Assembly: GCA_022779365.1 (NCBI GenBank)
Contig: JALFSI010000007.1
Span: 1 to 39,557 of the forward strand
Origin: CAG-170 sp022779365
GTDB taxonomy: Bacteria; Bacillota; Clostridia; Oscillospirales; Oscillospiraceae
DNA: 39,557 nt
Direction of reading: 5' to 3'
Part shown: positions 1 through 7,009 of the stretch, in pieces
How the letters are laid out: each line of letters starts with the position of its first letter
Position numbering within the stretch: the first letter of the stretch is position 1
Position numbers and translations under genes: made by a program
The notes under the pieces: generated by a model
Databases searched by the model: none
Seen by the model: the letters and a program-made list of their open reading frames with translations, nothing else
What the model was told of the DNA's origin: nothing

Positions 1-134
1 GATTAAAATATTTAATCAAGAATCCCGTGTGCTACGCACACTCGCATCGTGCGAATGCACGCTGCGCCGTCTCATGCAGAATCTGACGCGCCGTTGGCGC
101 TATAAAAAGCTCTTCAAGCTTTTTAACAGATTCT
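1..134. repeat. cluster of short perfect hairpins downstream of oadB
   Basis: There is no gene here. The stretch is a run of different small palindromes: 1-17 (GATTAAA/TTTAATC), 27-41 (GTGTGC-tac-GCACAC) and 42-54 (TCGCA-tcg-TGCGA). A compound hairpin at 78-134 has an outer stem AGAATCTG/CAGATTCT enclosing GCGCC/GGCGC and AAAAAGCT/AGCTTTTT. The last, AT-flanked hairpin probably ends oadB transcription on the minus strand. A similar array lies at the other end of the window. Confidence 0.6.
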
Positions 135-138
135 AGTA

Positions 139-1266
139 TTAGCTCAGCAGATTCAGCAGCAGACCACCCGCGATGACCGACGCGATCTGCCCGGAAACAT
201 TGACGCCTGCCGCGTGCATCAGCAGGAAGTTGTTCGGGTCTTCCTTCAGCCCCATTTTGTGCACCACGCGGGAGGACATCGGGAACGCCGAAATGCCTGC
301 CGCGCCGATCATGGGATTGATCTTCTTGCCCTGCGGCAGGAAGAGGTTGATGACCTTTGCGACCATCACGCCGCCGGCGGTATCAAACACGAACGCGACC
401 AGACCCAGCGCCAGAATGAGCAGCGTCTCCTTGGTGAGGAAATACTGCGCCTGCATCTTGGTGGCAATGGTGAGCCCCAAAAACAGTGTGATGAGGTTGG
501 AAAGCACCTTCTGCGCCGTTTCCGACAGCGAGTCGAGTACGCCGCAGACGCGGATGAGGTTGCCGAACATCAAAAAGCCCACGAGCGCGACGCTGCGCGG
601 CGAGACGATGCCCGTCACGACGGTGATGACGATGGGGAAGAGGATCTTCGCAAGCTTGGAGATGCTGCGCTGCTTATACGGCATACGGATCATCCGCTCC
701 TGCCTGGTGGTGAGCAGGCGGATGACCGGCGGCTGCACGAGCGGCACGAGCGCCATGTAGGAATACGCCGCGACCATGATCGCGCCGATGTAGTTAGAGC
801 CCAGATAGTTCGCCACGAAAATGGATGTCGGACCGTCTGCCGCGCCGATGATGCCGATGGACGCGGCATCCTTGATGTCAAAGCCCAGCAGGGCGGCAAG
901 ACTGAACGTAAAGAAAATGCCGAACTGCGCCGCCGCGCCGAAGATCATCAGCTTGGGGTTCGTGAGCAGCGGCTCAAAGTCGATCATCGCGCCGATGCCG
1001 ACAAACAGCAGCAGCGGGAACAGCTCATTGGCAATGCCCGCGCCGAACAGCACGTCGATCGCGCCGACCTCCGCCACGCCGTCGTATACCTGCGTGACCG
1101 CGCCGGAGAGCGGCAGGTTCACCAAAATCGCGCCGAAGCCCATCGGCAGCAGCAGCGAGGGTTCCATGTCCTTGCGGATCGCCAGATAGATGAGGATCGC
1201 GCCGATCAGCCACATCACGACCTGCTGCCAGGTCAGATTGAGGACGTTTGAAAACAGCTCCGTCAT
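139..1266 (-). CDS. oadB: sodium ion-translocating decarboxylase beta subunit (OadB/GcdB family)
   Basis: This is a 375-residue polytopic membrane protein. Its family couples decarboxylation of carboxybiotin on a partner subunit to Na+ export across the cytoplasmic membrane. Visible signatures are the conserved stretch around GIANELFPLLLF (residues 77-88), the GAADGPTS motif (141-148) whose Asp144 matches the Na+/carboxybiotin-site aspartate of the family, and GVNVSGQ near residues 354-360 with the conserved Asn and Ser. Length is close to the family norm. The ATG at 1266 follows a GAGGTG ribosome binding site. It has its own promoter and lies just after the rplJL terminator. No alpha, gamma or biotin-carrier subunit is in the window, so the substrate (oxaloacetate, glutaconyl-CoA or methylmalonyl-CoA) cannot be assigned. 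Confidence 0.93.
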   Translation of the reverse strand: MTELFSNVLNLTWQQVVMWLIGAILIYLAIRKDMEPSLLLPMGFGAILVNLPLSGAVTQVYDGVAEVGAIDVLFGAGIANELFPLLLFVGIGAMIDFEPLLTNPKLMIFGAAAQFGIFFTFSLAALLGFDIKDAASIGIIGAADGPTSIFVANYLGSNYIGAIMVAAYSYMALVPLVQPPVIRLLTTRQERMIRMPYKQRSISKLAKILFPIVITVVTGIVSPRSVALVGFLMFGNLIRVCGVLDSLSETAQKVLSNLITLFLGLTIATKMQAQYFLTKETLLILALGLVAFVFDTAGGVMVAKVINLFLPQGKKINPMIGAAGISAFPMSSRVVHKMGLKEDPNNFLLMHAAGVNVSGQIASVIAGGLLLNLLS

Positions 1267-1308
1267 AAAAGCACCTCTGTTTGGAAATTGGGTAAAATGA
1301 CCGAAGTC

Positions 1309-1338
1309 AGTGTATCACAGCATCCCTGTAAATGGCAA
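1309..1338 (-). promoter_or_regulatory. predicted sigma-A promoter for oadB
   Basis: On the minus strand, -35 TTGCCA (1333-1338) and -10 TACACT (1309-1314) are separated by 18 bp, about 40 bp upstream of the oadB start. Confidence 0.5.
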
Positions 1339-1363
1339 GTAAAATCTATGTAAAATCGAGCGC

Positions 1364-1395
1364 ATAAAAAAGAGGCAGCCCGCATGGGCTGCCCC
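1364..1395 (-). terminator. rho-independent terminator after rplL
   Basis: The stem GGCAGCCC/GGGCTGCC (1374-1393, loop GCAT) is followed on the minus strand by a T run. It ends the rplJ-rplL unit before oadB. Confidence 0.85.
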
Positions 1396-1412
1396 GTTTT
1401 GAAAAACCTGAA

Positions 1413-1784
1413 TTACTTCAGCTCTGCCTCGGCGCCGGCTTCCTTCAGCTCGGCAACGATCTTCTCCGCCTCGTCCTTGGAGACGGCTTCCTTCAGAGTC
1501 TTGGGAGCGCCATCGACGAGCTCCTTGGCTTCCTTCAGACCCAGACCGGTCAGGCCGCGGACGACCTTGATGACAGCGATCTTGTTAGCGCCGGCGGACT
1601 TCAGCACGACGTCGAACTCGGTCTTTTCTTCAGCGGCATCGGCAGCGCCGGCAGCGGGAGCGGCGACAGCGGCAGCAGCGGCGGAAACGCCGAACGTATC
1701 CTCCAGAGCATGGACCAGCTCAGCCAGTTCCAGAACAGACAGACCCTTAACTTCTTCGATCAGAGCAGCGATCTTTTCAGACAT
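1413..1784 (-). CDS. rplL: 50S ribosomal protein L7/L12
   Basis: At 123 residues this has the normal length for L7/L12, the multi-copy stalk protein that recruits translation GTPases to the ribosome. The N-terminal dimerisation helix (IAALIEEVKGLSVLELAELV) is followed by the Ala/Gly-rich hinge (about residues 37-53). The C-terminal factor-binding domain contains the family hallmark IAVIKVVRGLTGLGLKEAKELV. The start at 1784 follows TTAGGAGG at good spacing. It is co-oriented with rplJ 35 bp upstream, as in nearly all bacteria, but is followed by a terminator rather than rpoB. Confidence 0.98.
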   Translation of the reverse strand: MSEKIAALIEEVKGLSVLELAELVHALEDTFGVSAAAAAVAAPAAGAADAAEEKTEFDVVLKSAGANKIAVIKVVRGLTGLGLKEAKELVDGAPKTLKEAVSKDEAEKIVAELKEAGAEAELK

Positions 1785-1819
1785 TGTAATATCCTCCTAA
1801 TGTAAGTGTTATTGAAAAA

Positions 1820-2344
1820 TTACTCTGCGGCGGCTTCCGCAGCGGGACCTTCCTTCTGGATGCGGATCTGATCCAGAACGAATGCGAGGGAAGAGATCGG
1901 CGCGAGGAACGTGCCGAGGACCTGCGCGATGAGAGCGTCCTTGCCGGGCAGCTCGCCGAAGCCCTGAAGCTGCTCGATGCTCATCACGGTGCCTTCAACA
2001 AGACCGCCCTTGATGCGAACGACGTTCTTGTTCTTCTTGGAAAACTCGCAGACGACGCGGGCGGGTGCGATCGGGTCGCCGGTGGTGCTGGCCATGGCAG
2101 TCGTGCCGTTAAGCAGCTCGTCAAACTGAGTGTAGCCGACCTTGTTGGCGGCGAATCTCGTCAGCGTGTTCTTAACGACACTATACTCCACGCCTGCTTC
2201 CCGGAAACGGTTACGCAGCTCGGTATCCTGCGCGACGGTGATCCCCTTATAGTCAACAAACACGGCAGAGCTTGCGGCCTGCAGCTTGTCAGCCAGAGCG
2301 TCAACGATCGCCTTTTTGCTTTCCAGTACCTTTGCGTTGGGCAT
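1820..2344 (-). CDS. rplJ: 50S ribosomal protein L10
   Basis: L10 (174 residues) anchors the L7/L12 dimers to 23S rRNA at the stalk base. The N-terminal part carries the typical ADKLQAASSAVFVDYKGI and LRNRFREAGVEYSVVKNTL stretches, and the C-terminal helix is the L7/L12 docking spine. I chose the ATG at 2344 (MPNAKVLESKK) because it follows GGAGGTGAC. The open frame continues upstream to 2410, but that segment is the hairpin of the L10 leader. The gene is transcribed with rplL. L10-L7/L12 binding to the leader normally gives feedback control. Confidence 0.97.
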   Translation of the reverse strand: MPNAKVLESKKAIVDALADKLQAASSAVFVDYKGITVAQDTELRNRFREAGVEYSVVKNTLTRFAANKVGYTQFDELLNGTTAMASTTGDPIAPARVVCEFSKKNKNVVRIKGGLVEGTVMSIEQLQGFGELPGKDALIAQVLGTFLAPISSLAFVLDQIRIQKEGPAAEAAAE

Positions 2345-2480
2345 TAGTGTCACCTCCGAAAAATAAAGTGTCCTCATGCCGAAAGACATGAGGACACGAA
2401 ATGTTTCCATTCAGCGTAACCTCGGCAGGATGGGTGACCCATTACGGCAAAATGCCTCCTGCTGTCTCTGGCAGCCAGAC
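2345..2480 (-). promoter_or_regulatory. ribosomal protein L10 leader (autoregulatory mRNA structure)
   Basis: About 135 nt separate the promoter from the rplJ start. The RNA contains the segment CTGCCAGAGACAGCAGGAGG, typical of Firmicutes L10 leaders. A strong hairpin near the rplJ ribosome binding site has stem TGTCCTCATG/CATGAGGACA (about 2371-2396). By family knowledge the L10-(L12)4 complex binds such leaders to repress rplJL. The assignment is from arrangement and motif, not a covariance search. Confidence 0.8.
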
Positions 2481-2481
2481 T

Positions 2482-2509
2482 ATTATAGCAGATGCGCCCG
2501 GAATGTCAA
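2482..2509 (-). promoter_or_regulatory. internal promoter for rplJ-rplL
   Basis: Minus-strand -35 TTGACA (2504-2509) and -10 TATAAT (2482-2487) are separated by 16 bp, with TGC just before the -10. It lies directly after the rplA stop, so rplJL can be expressed independently of rplKA. Confidence 0.85.
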
Positions 2510-2542
2510 GCGCAAAATGCCGGTTTTGTCAGAAAACTGTGC

Positions 2543-3232
2543 TTAGAACTTCGTGGTAGCGACCTTGACGCCGGGACCCATGGTGGAAGCCAGCGTGCAG
2601 CTGCGCACATACTGACCCTTGGCAGCCGCGGGCTTCGCCTTGATAACGGCGCCCATGAGGGCGTTGAAGTTCTCGACCAGCTTTTCCGCACCGAACGACG
2701 CCTTGCCGATCGGGCAGTGGATGATGTTGGTCTTGTCGAGACGGTACTCGATCTTACCGGCTTTGATCTCCTTGACGGCAGCCTCCACGTTGGGCGTCAC
2801 AGTGCCGGCCTTGGGGGAGGGCATGAGACCCTTCGGACCGAGGACCTTACCGAGACGACCGACAACACCCATCATATCGGGCGTGGCGACGACGACGTCA
2901 AAGTCAAACCAGTTTTCCTTCGTGATCTTTTCGACCAGATCCATGCCGCCTGCGTAATCCGCACCGGCAGCCTTCGCTTCGTCGAGCTTCGCGTCCTTCG
3001 CGAACACGAGGACCTTGCGGGTCTTGCCCGTGCCGTTCGGCAGAACGATCGCGCCGCGGACCTGCTGGTCAGCATGACGGGAGTCAACGCCGAGCTTGAT
3101 GTGGATCTCAACGGTCTCGTCAAACTTCGCCTTGGCGGACTTGACGACCAGATCCATCGCGTCGGCGACTTCGTACTGCATACTCTTATCGATCAGCTTG
3201 GCGCTGTCAACGTATTTTTTACCCTTGAACAA
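2543..3232 (-). CDS. rplA: 50S ribosomal protein L1
   Basis: This is a 229-residue L1 protein, which binds the mobile L1 stalk of 23S rRNA and, in many bacteria, represses its own mRNA. Recognisable blocks are KYVDSAKLID near the N-terminus, VEIHIKLGVDSRHADQQVRG, the hinge region GPKGLMPSPKAGTVT, and the C-terminal GPGVKVAT end. The start is a TTG at 3232: it sits 8 bp after AGGAGG, and no ATG lies nearby in frame before residue 33. The gene follows rplK with an 88-bp gap containing a candidate L1-binding motif. Confidence 0.97.
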   Translation of the reverse strand: MFKGKKYVDSAKLIDKSMQYEVADAMDLVVKSAKAKFDETVEIHIKLGVDSRHADQQVRGAIVLPNGTGKTRKVLVFAKDAKLDEAKAAGADYAGGMDLVEKITKENWFDFDVVVATPDMMGVVGRLGKVLGPKGLMPSPKAGTVTPNVEAAVKEIKAGKIEYRLDKTNIIHCPIGKASFGAEKLVENFNALMGAVIKAKPAAAKGQYVRSCTLASTMGPGVKVATTKF

Positions 3233-3248
3233 TGTAATATCCTCCTTA

Positions 3249-3275
3249 GTGGTGATTCGGAATAGTTCCTCCCAC
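3249..3275 (-). promoter_or_regulatory. candidate L1-binding site in the rplA leader
   Basis: In the mRNA, GTGGGAGG (3268-3275) and ATCACCAC (3249-3256) form an outer GTGG/CCAC stem. Inside is an asymmetric loop (GA opposite GAATCA) and an inner GGAA/TTCC hairpin. This asymmetric-loop shape resembles the L1 target in rRNA and in L11-operon leaders. The same pair of motifs flanks a hairpin before rplK. Assignment is by motif resemblance only. Confidence 0.45.
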
Positions 3276-3320
3276 GTTGTTATGAGGCTCGGCAGCCTGC
3301 CGATGCACCTCGGTCAGTTT

Positions 3321-3746
3321 TTAGTCGGCAACGACGATGCCCATGCTGCGGCAGGTGCCTGCAACCTGGCTCATCGCGGCTTCGATGGTGTTGGCGGTCA
3401 GATCGGGCATCTTCTTTTCCGCGATCTCCTTGACCTGCGCCTTGGTGATGGTAGCGACCTTGTCCTTGTTGGGCACGCCGGAACCCTTTTCAATGCCCAG
3501 AGCCTTCAGAATGAGGGTCGGGGTCGGGGGCGTCTTGGTGATGAAGGAGAAGCTGCGGTCGGCATAGACCGTGATGATGACGGGGATCTTAAAGCCAGCC
3601 TGATCCTTGGTGCGCTCGTTAAATTCCTTGATGAACTGCGAGATGTTCACGCCGTGCTGACCGAGAGCCGGACCGACAGGGGGCGAAGCGGTCGCTTTTG
3701 CCGCGGGGATCTGCAGTTTGATATAACCGGTTACTTTCTGTGCCAT
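3321..3746 (-). CDS. rplK: 50S ribosomal protein L11
   Basis: L11 (141 residues) is part of the GTPase-associated centre of the large subunit. The N-terminal domain shows AQKVTGYIKLQIPAAKA and the hallmark PPVGPALGQHGVNI. The C-terminal rRNA-binding domain ends with AGTCRSMGI. The ATG at 3746 follows AGGAGGTG by 6 bp. An in-frame GTG three codons upstream overlaps that ribosome binding site and is disregarded. The gene lies between nusG and rplA in the usual order. Confidence 0.97.
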   Translation of the reverse strand: MAQKVTGYIKLQIPAAKATASPPVGPALGQHGVNISQFIKEFNERTKDQAGFKIPVIITVYADRSFSFITKTPPTPTLILKALGIEKGSGVPNKDKVATITKAQVKEIAEKKMPDLTANTIEAAMSQVAGTCRSMGIVVAD

Positions 3747-3769
3747 GATAAGCACCTCCTGAATGATAA

Positions 3770-3820
3770 GTGGTGATACGCGCCAGGCGCGTATTTTTGG
3801 CGGGGCAAGCCCCTCCCACG
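3770..3820 (-). promoter_or_regulatory. rplK leader: second candidate L1 site overlapping a REP-like palindrome
   Basis: The mRNA carries GTGGGAGG (3812-3819) and ATCACCAC (3770-3777), the pair also found before rplA. Between them is GGGGCTTGCCCCGCC, which matches the CAAG-loop palindrome family repeated elsewhere in the window, and a second hairpin, ATACGCG/CGCGTAT. It may be an L1 target, a degenerate REP unit, or a REP unit inside an L1 target. Confidence 0.4.
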
Positions 3821-3839
3821 TTCTGCTGCGGAGCGTTTT

Positions 3840-4364
3840 TTACGGAGTCACGACTTCGACCTGATCCAGCTCCAGCTCCACAGGCGTTTCGCGTCCGAAC
3901 ATGGAAACAATGACGCGAACCTTGTTTTTTTCGACGTCCAGCATATCGACTACGCCGATGAAGGACGCCAGCGGACCATCGGTGACCTTGACGGTATCGC
4001 CCTCGGCATAGCTGACGACGATCTCGTGCTTTTCAACGCCAAGCTGCCGGACCTCTTCCTCGGTCAGCGGCGTGGGCTTCGTGCCCGAGCCGACAAAGCC
4101 GGTGACGCCGCGGATGTTCTTGATGATGTACCATGCCTCGTCGGTCATGATCATCTTCACCAGCACATAGCCGGGGAACACCTTGCGGTCATAGGTTTTC
4201 GGACCGTTGTCCGTGATCTCGGTGACCGTTTCCATCGGGATGGAAACGACATGGATCAGGTCCTGCAGGTGGCGTGTCTCGATCGTTTTTTCCAGAGTCG
4301 CCCGGACAGTATTCTCATAGCCGGAGTAGGTATGGACAACATACCACTTTGCTTCGTCCGCCAT
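3840..4364 (-). CDS. nusG: transcription termination/antitermination factor NusG
   Basis: NusG (174 residues) binds RNA polymerase and modulates pausing, Rho action and transcription-translation coupling. The N-terminal NGN domain shows KWYVVHTYSGYENTV and the central FPGYVLVKMIM and NIRGVTGFVGSG blocks. The C-terminal KOW domain shows GDTVKVTDGPLASFIGVV. The length is normal. The start at 4364 lies 9 bp after the secE stop, so the two are tightly coupled. Confidence 0.97.
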   Translation of the reverse strand: MADEAKWYVVHTYSGYENTVRATLEKTIETRHLQDLIHVVSIPMETVTEITDNGPKTYDRKVFPGYVLVKMIMTDEAWYIIKNIRGVTGFVGSGTKPTPLTEEEVRQLGVEKHEIVVSYAEGDTVKVTDGPLASFIGVVDMLDVEKNKVRVIVSMFGRETPVELELDQVEVVTP

Positions 4365-4373
4365 GATGATACC

Positions 4374-4595
4374 TTAACCCTTGACGAGGGTAATGATGCC
4401 GTTTACGATCGCGTTGCCGGCAAAGTCAAAAACCCAAATAAAGATGCCCACGATCACAACGCACACAAGAACGATGAGCGTGTTGTTGAGGATCTGGCGC
4501 TTGCTCGGCCAAACGACCTTTTTCAGCTCGCTCTTCATTTCACGGAACCAGCGAGCCAGCCGGGCAAAGAATTTACCTTTTTTTGCTTCAGCCAT
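4374..4595 (-). CDS. secE: preprotein translocase subunit SecE
   Basis: SecE (73 residues from the chosen ATG) is the essential clamp subunit of the SecYEG channel. A basic amphipathic N-terminal helix (FFARLARWFREMKSELKKVVWPSK) precedes a single membrane span (about residues 38-62). The conserved 'W(P)' junction, KKVVWPSKRQ, is present. An in-frame GTG three codons upstream is possible, but the ATG has better spacing to AAAGGG. The gene lies between rpmG and nusG. Confidence 0.95.
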   Translation of the reverse strand: MAEAKKGKFFARLARWFREMKSELKKVVWPSKRQILNNTLIVLVCVVIVGIFIWVFDFAGNAIVNGIITLVKG

Positions 4596-4631
4596 GTTGT
4601 TCACCCTTTCTGCAATGCGGAGCGCACTGCG

Positions 4632-4781
4632 TTACTTCGTCTCGCTGTGGACAGTATGCTTCTTGCAGAATCTGCAATACTTCTTCATCTCGAGACGGTC
4701 GGGGTCGTTCTTCTTGTTCTTCATGGTGTTGTAGTTTCTCTGCTTGCATTCGTTGCATCTGAGTGTGATCTTCACGCGCAT
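4632..4781 (-). CDS. rpmG: 50S ribosomal protein L33, zinc-binding type
   Basis: This 49-residue L33 has MRVKITLRCNECKQRNY at the N-terminus and two CxxC pairs (CNEC and CRFC), so it is the zinc-binding (C+) form. The ATG at 4781 follows AAGGAGGTG by 6 bp. A longer reading from 4817 is rejected because it would cross the ribosome binding site. It is the first gene of the rpmG-secE-nusG-rplK-rplA unit. The 137 bp between promoter and start hold a GC-rich hairpin (AGCGCCG/CGGCGCT) but nothing I recognise. Confidence 0.96.
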   Translation of the reverse strand: MRVKITLRCNECKQRNYNTMKNKKNDPDRLEMKKYCRFCKKHTVHSETK

Positions 4782-4918
4782 TTCTCGGCACCTCCTTAAA
4801 CTTTTGCCTCCCTGCATGACCGCGCCTCTTAAAAATTTTAGGCAGCGCCGGAACTACTTAACGGCGCTTTCGCGGCTGAAAATGGGCGCAATGAACCCCC
4901 AAAATCGCAGGTGCGAGT

Positions 4919-4947
4919 ATTTTACCACACGCGGACGGGCAGGTCAA
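4919..4947 (-). promoter_or_regulatory. promoter of the rpmG-secE-nusG-rplKA operon
   Basis: Minus-strand -35 TTGACC (4942-4947), a 17-bp spacer and -10 TAAAAT (4919-4924). It is divergent from the ruvX promoter. Confidence 0.8.
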
Positions 4948-4986
4948 CACGTATTTTACATTTTTTTTGAAGATTTTTGCTGCGCG

Positions 4987-5015
4987 TTGCGTTTTTGCCG
5001 CGGCTGTGATAGAAT
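4987..5015 (+). promoter_or_regulatory. promoter of ruvX
   Basis: -35 TTGCGT (4987-4992), a 17-bp spacer and -10 TAGAAT (5010-5015), 33 bp before the ruvX start. Confidence 0.65.
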
Positions 5016-5048
5016 ACGGCGGAAAACAGGAGAAGTGGAGGGGCGGAT

Positions 5049-5471
5049 ATGAAGGTTCTGGCGATCGACTACGGCGACGCGCGCACAGGCATTGCCATCT
5101 CGGACTATACGGGGCTGCTCGTCGGCACGACGGACGTCATCCACAGCCGGAAGCCTGACGTGACGGCGCGCGAGATCGCGCGCCTGGCGCGGGAGCAGGG
5201 CGCGCAGCGCCTTGTGATGGGCTTTCCGCGCAACATGGACGGCACAGAAGGACCGCGCGCGGCGCTTTACCGCGACTTTGCCGCGCAGGTCGAAGCGGAG
5301 ACCGGCATGCCGGTCGTTTTATGGGACGAGCGCCGCACGACCGTGGAGGCGCACCAGATCCTGTCGGACTGCAACTACCACGGCAAAAAGCGTAAAAATA
5401 CCGTGGACGCCGTGGCGGCGTCGCTGATTTTGGAGGGCTACCTCTCCTACCTAAGACTGCAAAAGGAGTAA
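5049..5471 (+). CDS. ruvX: Holliday junction resolvase-like / pre-16S rRNA nuclease RuvX (YqgF)
   Basis: A 140-residue RNase H-fold protein of the YqgF family, implicated in 16S rRNA 5'-end maturation and earlier annotated as a Holliday junction resolvase. Family motifs are the first catalytic Asp in LAIDYGDARTGIAISD (residues 4-19), the middle strand RLVMGFPRNMDGTEG, and WDERRTTVEA toward the C-terminus. GTGGAGGGG precedes the ATG at 5049. In B. subtilis yrrK sits beside the DUF1292 gene yrzB; here the DUF1292 gene is about 4 kb away on the other strand. A DUF2461 gene follows after 4 bp. Confidence 0.95.
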   Translation: MKVLAIDYGDARTGIAISDYTGLLVGTTDVIHSRKPDVTAREIARLAREQGAQRLVMGFPRNMDGTEGPRAALYRDFAAQVEAETGMPVVLWDERRTTVEAHQILSDCNYHGKKRKNTVDAVAASLILEGYLSYLRLQKE

Positions 5472-5475
5472 ATTC

Positions 5476-6138
5476 ATGTTTACCGGCTTTTCCGACGCAA
5501 CGGCGGATATGTTCTGGGACATCCGCTTTCATAACGACCGCGCGTGGTTTCATACACAGAAGGAGCGCTTTGACCAGACCGTCATGCAGCCGGTCAAGGC
5601 GCTCTCCGGCGACCTGTTCGACTGGTTCAGCGCGCAGCATCCACAGCTTCATCTGAATCTGCACATCTCGCGCATTTACCGCGACGCGCGCCGCCTGTTC
5701 GGGCGCGGACCGCTCAAGGATCACATCTGGTTCTCGTTCCAGAATGAGGTCGAGGGCTATGCCGAAGCGCCGTGCTTCTGGTTTGAGGTCGGCTGCGAGG
5801 GCTATGCCTACGGGCTCGGCTACTGGATGATCCCGGCGGACGCCGCGCGCTACCGCCGCGAGATCGACCGCGACCCGGCGGCGATGAAGCGGCGCATCCG
5901 CCGCTTTGACGCGCAGCAGACGTTCCGTCTTGAGGGCGACAGCTACGCACGCGCCAAGGGGCACGCGGATGACGCGCTCGGCGTGTGGTACAACAAGCGC
6001 TGGCTGGGGCTGACGTGCCGCCGCGCCTACGATCCGCTGTGTACCACGCCGGAGCTGCTCACGCTCGTGCGCGACGGGTTCGAGTTCCTGATGCCGTATT
6101 ATCAGTTTGCCGACCACATCTATCGGTCAGCAGAATAG
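5476..6138 (+). CDS. DUF2461 family protein
   Basis: This 220-residue soluble protein belongs to the DUF2461 (TIGR02453) family, whose biochemical role is not established. It begins with the typical FTGF...MFWDIRFHNDRAWFHTQKERFDQTVMQP, has the central HISRIYRDARRLFGRGPLKDHIWF, and the aromatic-rich FWFEVGCEGYAYGLGYWM. It starts 4 bp after ruvX, so the two are probably cotranscribed, and it ends at a strong hairpin. No signal peptide or membrane segment is seen. Confidence 0.88.
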   Translation: MFTGFSDATADMFWDIRFHNDRAWFHTQKERFDQTVMQPVKALSGDLFDWFSAQHPQLHLNLHISRIYRDARRLFGRGPLKDHIWFSFQNEVEGYAEAPCFWFEVGCEGYAYGLGYWMIPADAARYRREIDRDPAAMKRRIRRFDAQQTFRLEGDSYARAKGHADDALGVWYNKRWLGLTCRRAYDPLCTTPELLTLVRDGFEFLMPYYQFADHIYRSAE

Positions 6139-6154
6139 AGGCAGTGCAGAAATT

Positions 6155-6188
6155 GCCGCAGGTCGATCGACCTGCGGCGTTTATTTTT
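6155..6188 (+). terminator. rho-independent terminator after the DUF2461 gene
   Basis: The perfect inverted repeat GCCGCAGGTCGATCGACCTGCGGC (6155-6178), an arm of about 10 bp, is followed by GTTTATTTTT. The T-rich tail overlaps the end of the convergent permease gene. Confidence 0.85.
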
Positions 6189-6552
6189 GCAGAATGCCCT
6201 TCAAAAGGACCTCTTCCAGACCGACAAGCAGCAGAAAGCCGCCGAAGAGCTTTTGGAGCACTGCCATTTCCAGCCCCACCGCCACAAATGCCCCCAGCGC
6301 GGCGGTGGCGCACCCGGCGAGCGCCGCCGGCAGGACGGCTCGCCATGCGATGAGGCGGTTTTTCGCGTGGAAAATGATCGCCGCCGCGGCGGTCGGCAGG
6401 AAGTAGAGCAGATTGATGCCCTGCGCCGCCTTCTGCTCCATGCCAAGCAGCGCCGTCATCCACACCATGAGCAAACTGCCGCCGCCGATGCCGAAGCCGG
6501 ACAGCACGCCGCACACCGCACCGGCAGCCCCGGCGATGAGCGCGCTCAGCAT
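6181..6552 (-). CDS. TauE/SafE (TSUP) permease, half-length, second gene of a split pair
   Basis: A 123-residue hydrophobic protein with about four membrane segments. It carries the TSUP repeat signature GVLSGFGIGGGSLLMVWMTA near the N-terminus and QGINLLYFLPTAAAAIIF. TSUP/TauE-SafE proteins (about 250 residues) export or import sulfur-containing anions and consist of two homologous four-helix halves. This protein has the length of one half. Its ATG (6552) lies inside the stop region of the preceding half gene (frame +1, 7-bp overlap), so the two are translationally coupled and likely form a heterodimer. The substrate is unknown. Confidence 0.85.
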   Translation of the reverse strand: MLSALIAGAAGAVCGVLSGFGIGGGSLLMVWMTALLGMEQKAAQGINLLYFLPTAAAAIIFHAKNRLIAWRAVLPAALAGCATAALGAFVAVGLEMAVLQKLFGGFLLLVGLEEVLLKGILQK

Positions 6553-6905
6553 ACGAGCAGGCGCACGCCGCCGAATACGATCAGCGCGCCCAGCGCCAGA
6601 TGCAGGATACGTGCGGGCATTTTGGAAAACAGCAGCCCCGCCGCTACGCCGCCCGCCGCGCCGCCGATCAGATACGGCACGCTCTCGCGCAGCGGCAGTG
6701 CGCCGTGCAGCGCGTACACGCCGATGGACACAAGGCACAGCGGCAGAATGATGCACACAGCGGAGGAGAATGCCTTTTTATCCTCCAGCCCGCCCAGCCG
6801 GATGAGCAGCGGCACGAGCACCATCCCGCCGCCCGCGCCGAAAAAGCCGTTTACGAATCCCGCCGCTGCGCCCGCGAGCGCGCAGCGCACCGTTTTGCTT
6901 TTCAT
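6546..6905 (-). CDS. TauE/SafE (TSUP) permease, half-length, first gene of a split pair
   Basis: A 119-residue membrane protein with the same repeat signature (AAAGFVNGFFGAGGGMVLVPLL) and a C-terminal hydrophobic segment LHLALGALIVFGGVRLLV. The start MKSKTVRC at 6905 follows GGAGGG. Open frame upstream of it overlaps the terminator of the next operon and is not coding. Together with the overlapping downstream gene it makes one complete TSUP-sized transporter. Both genes look intact, so this is a genuine split rather than an obvious frameshift. The short upstream gap shows no clear promoter. Confidence 0.85.
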   Translation of the reverse strand: MKSKTVRCALAGAAAGFVNGFFGAGGGMVLVPLLIRLGGLEDKKAFSSAVCIILPLCLVSIGVYALHGALPLRESVPYLIGGAAGGVAAGLLFSKMPARILHLALGALIVFGGVRLLVC

Positions 6906-6963
6906 ACGCCGTCCCTCCTGCGCACAGTTTCCGTTAGCGTGCGCGGTTATCGGGAAAATATGC

Positions 6964-7001
6964 AAAAAAACAGGCGCAGCCAATTGGCTGCGCCTGTTTT
7001 G
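6964..7001 (-). terminator. terminator after the parvulin foldase gene
   Basis: The palindrome CAGGCGCAGCC/GGCTGCGCCTG (6971-6996) is flanked by an A run and a T run. It can act in both directions. It lies 14 bp after the foldase stop. Confidence 0.85.
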
Positions 7002-7009
7002 AAAGTTCC

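Noticed and set aside
2492..3265. Plus-strand open frame over rplA
   Set aside because: Antisense shadow of a universally conserved ribosomal protein gene.
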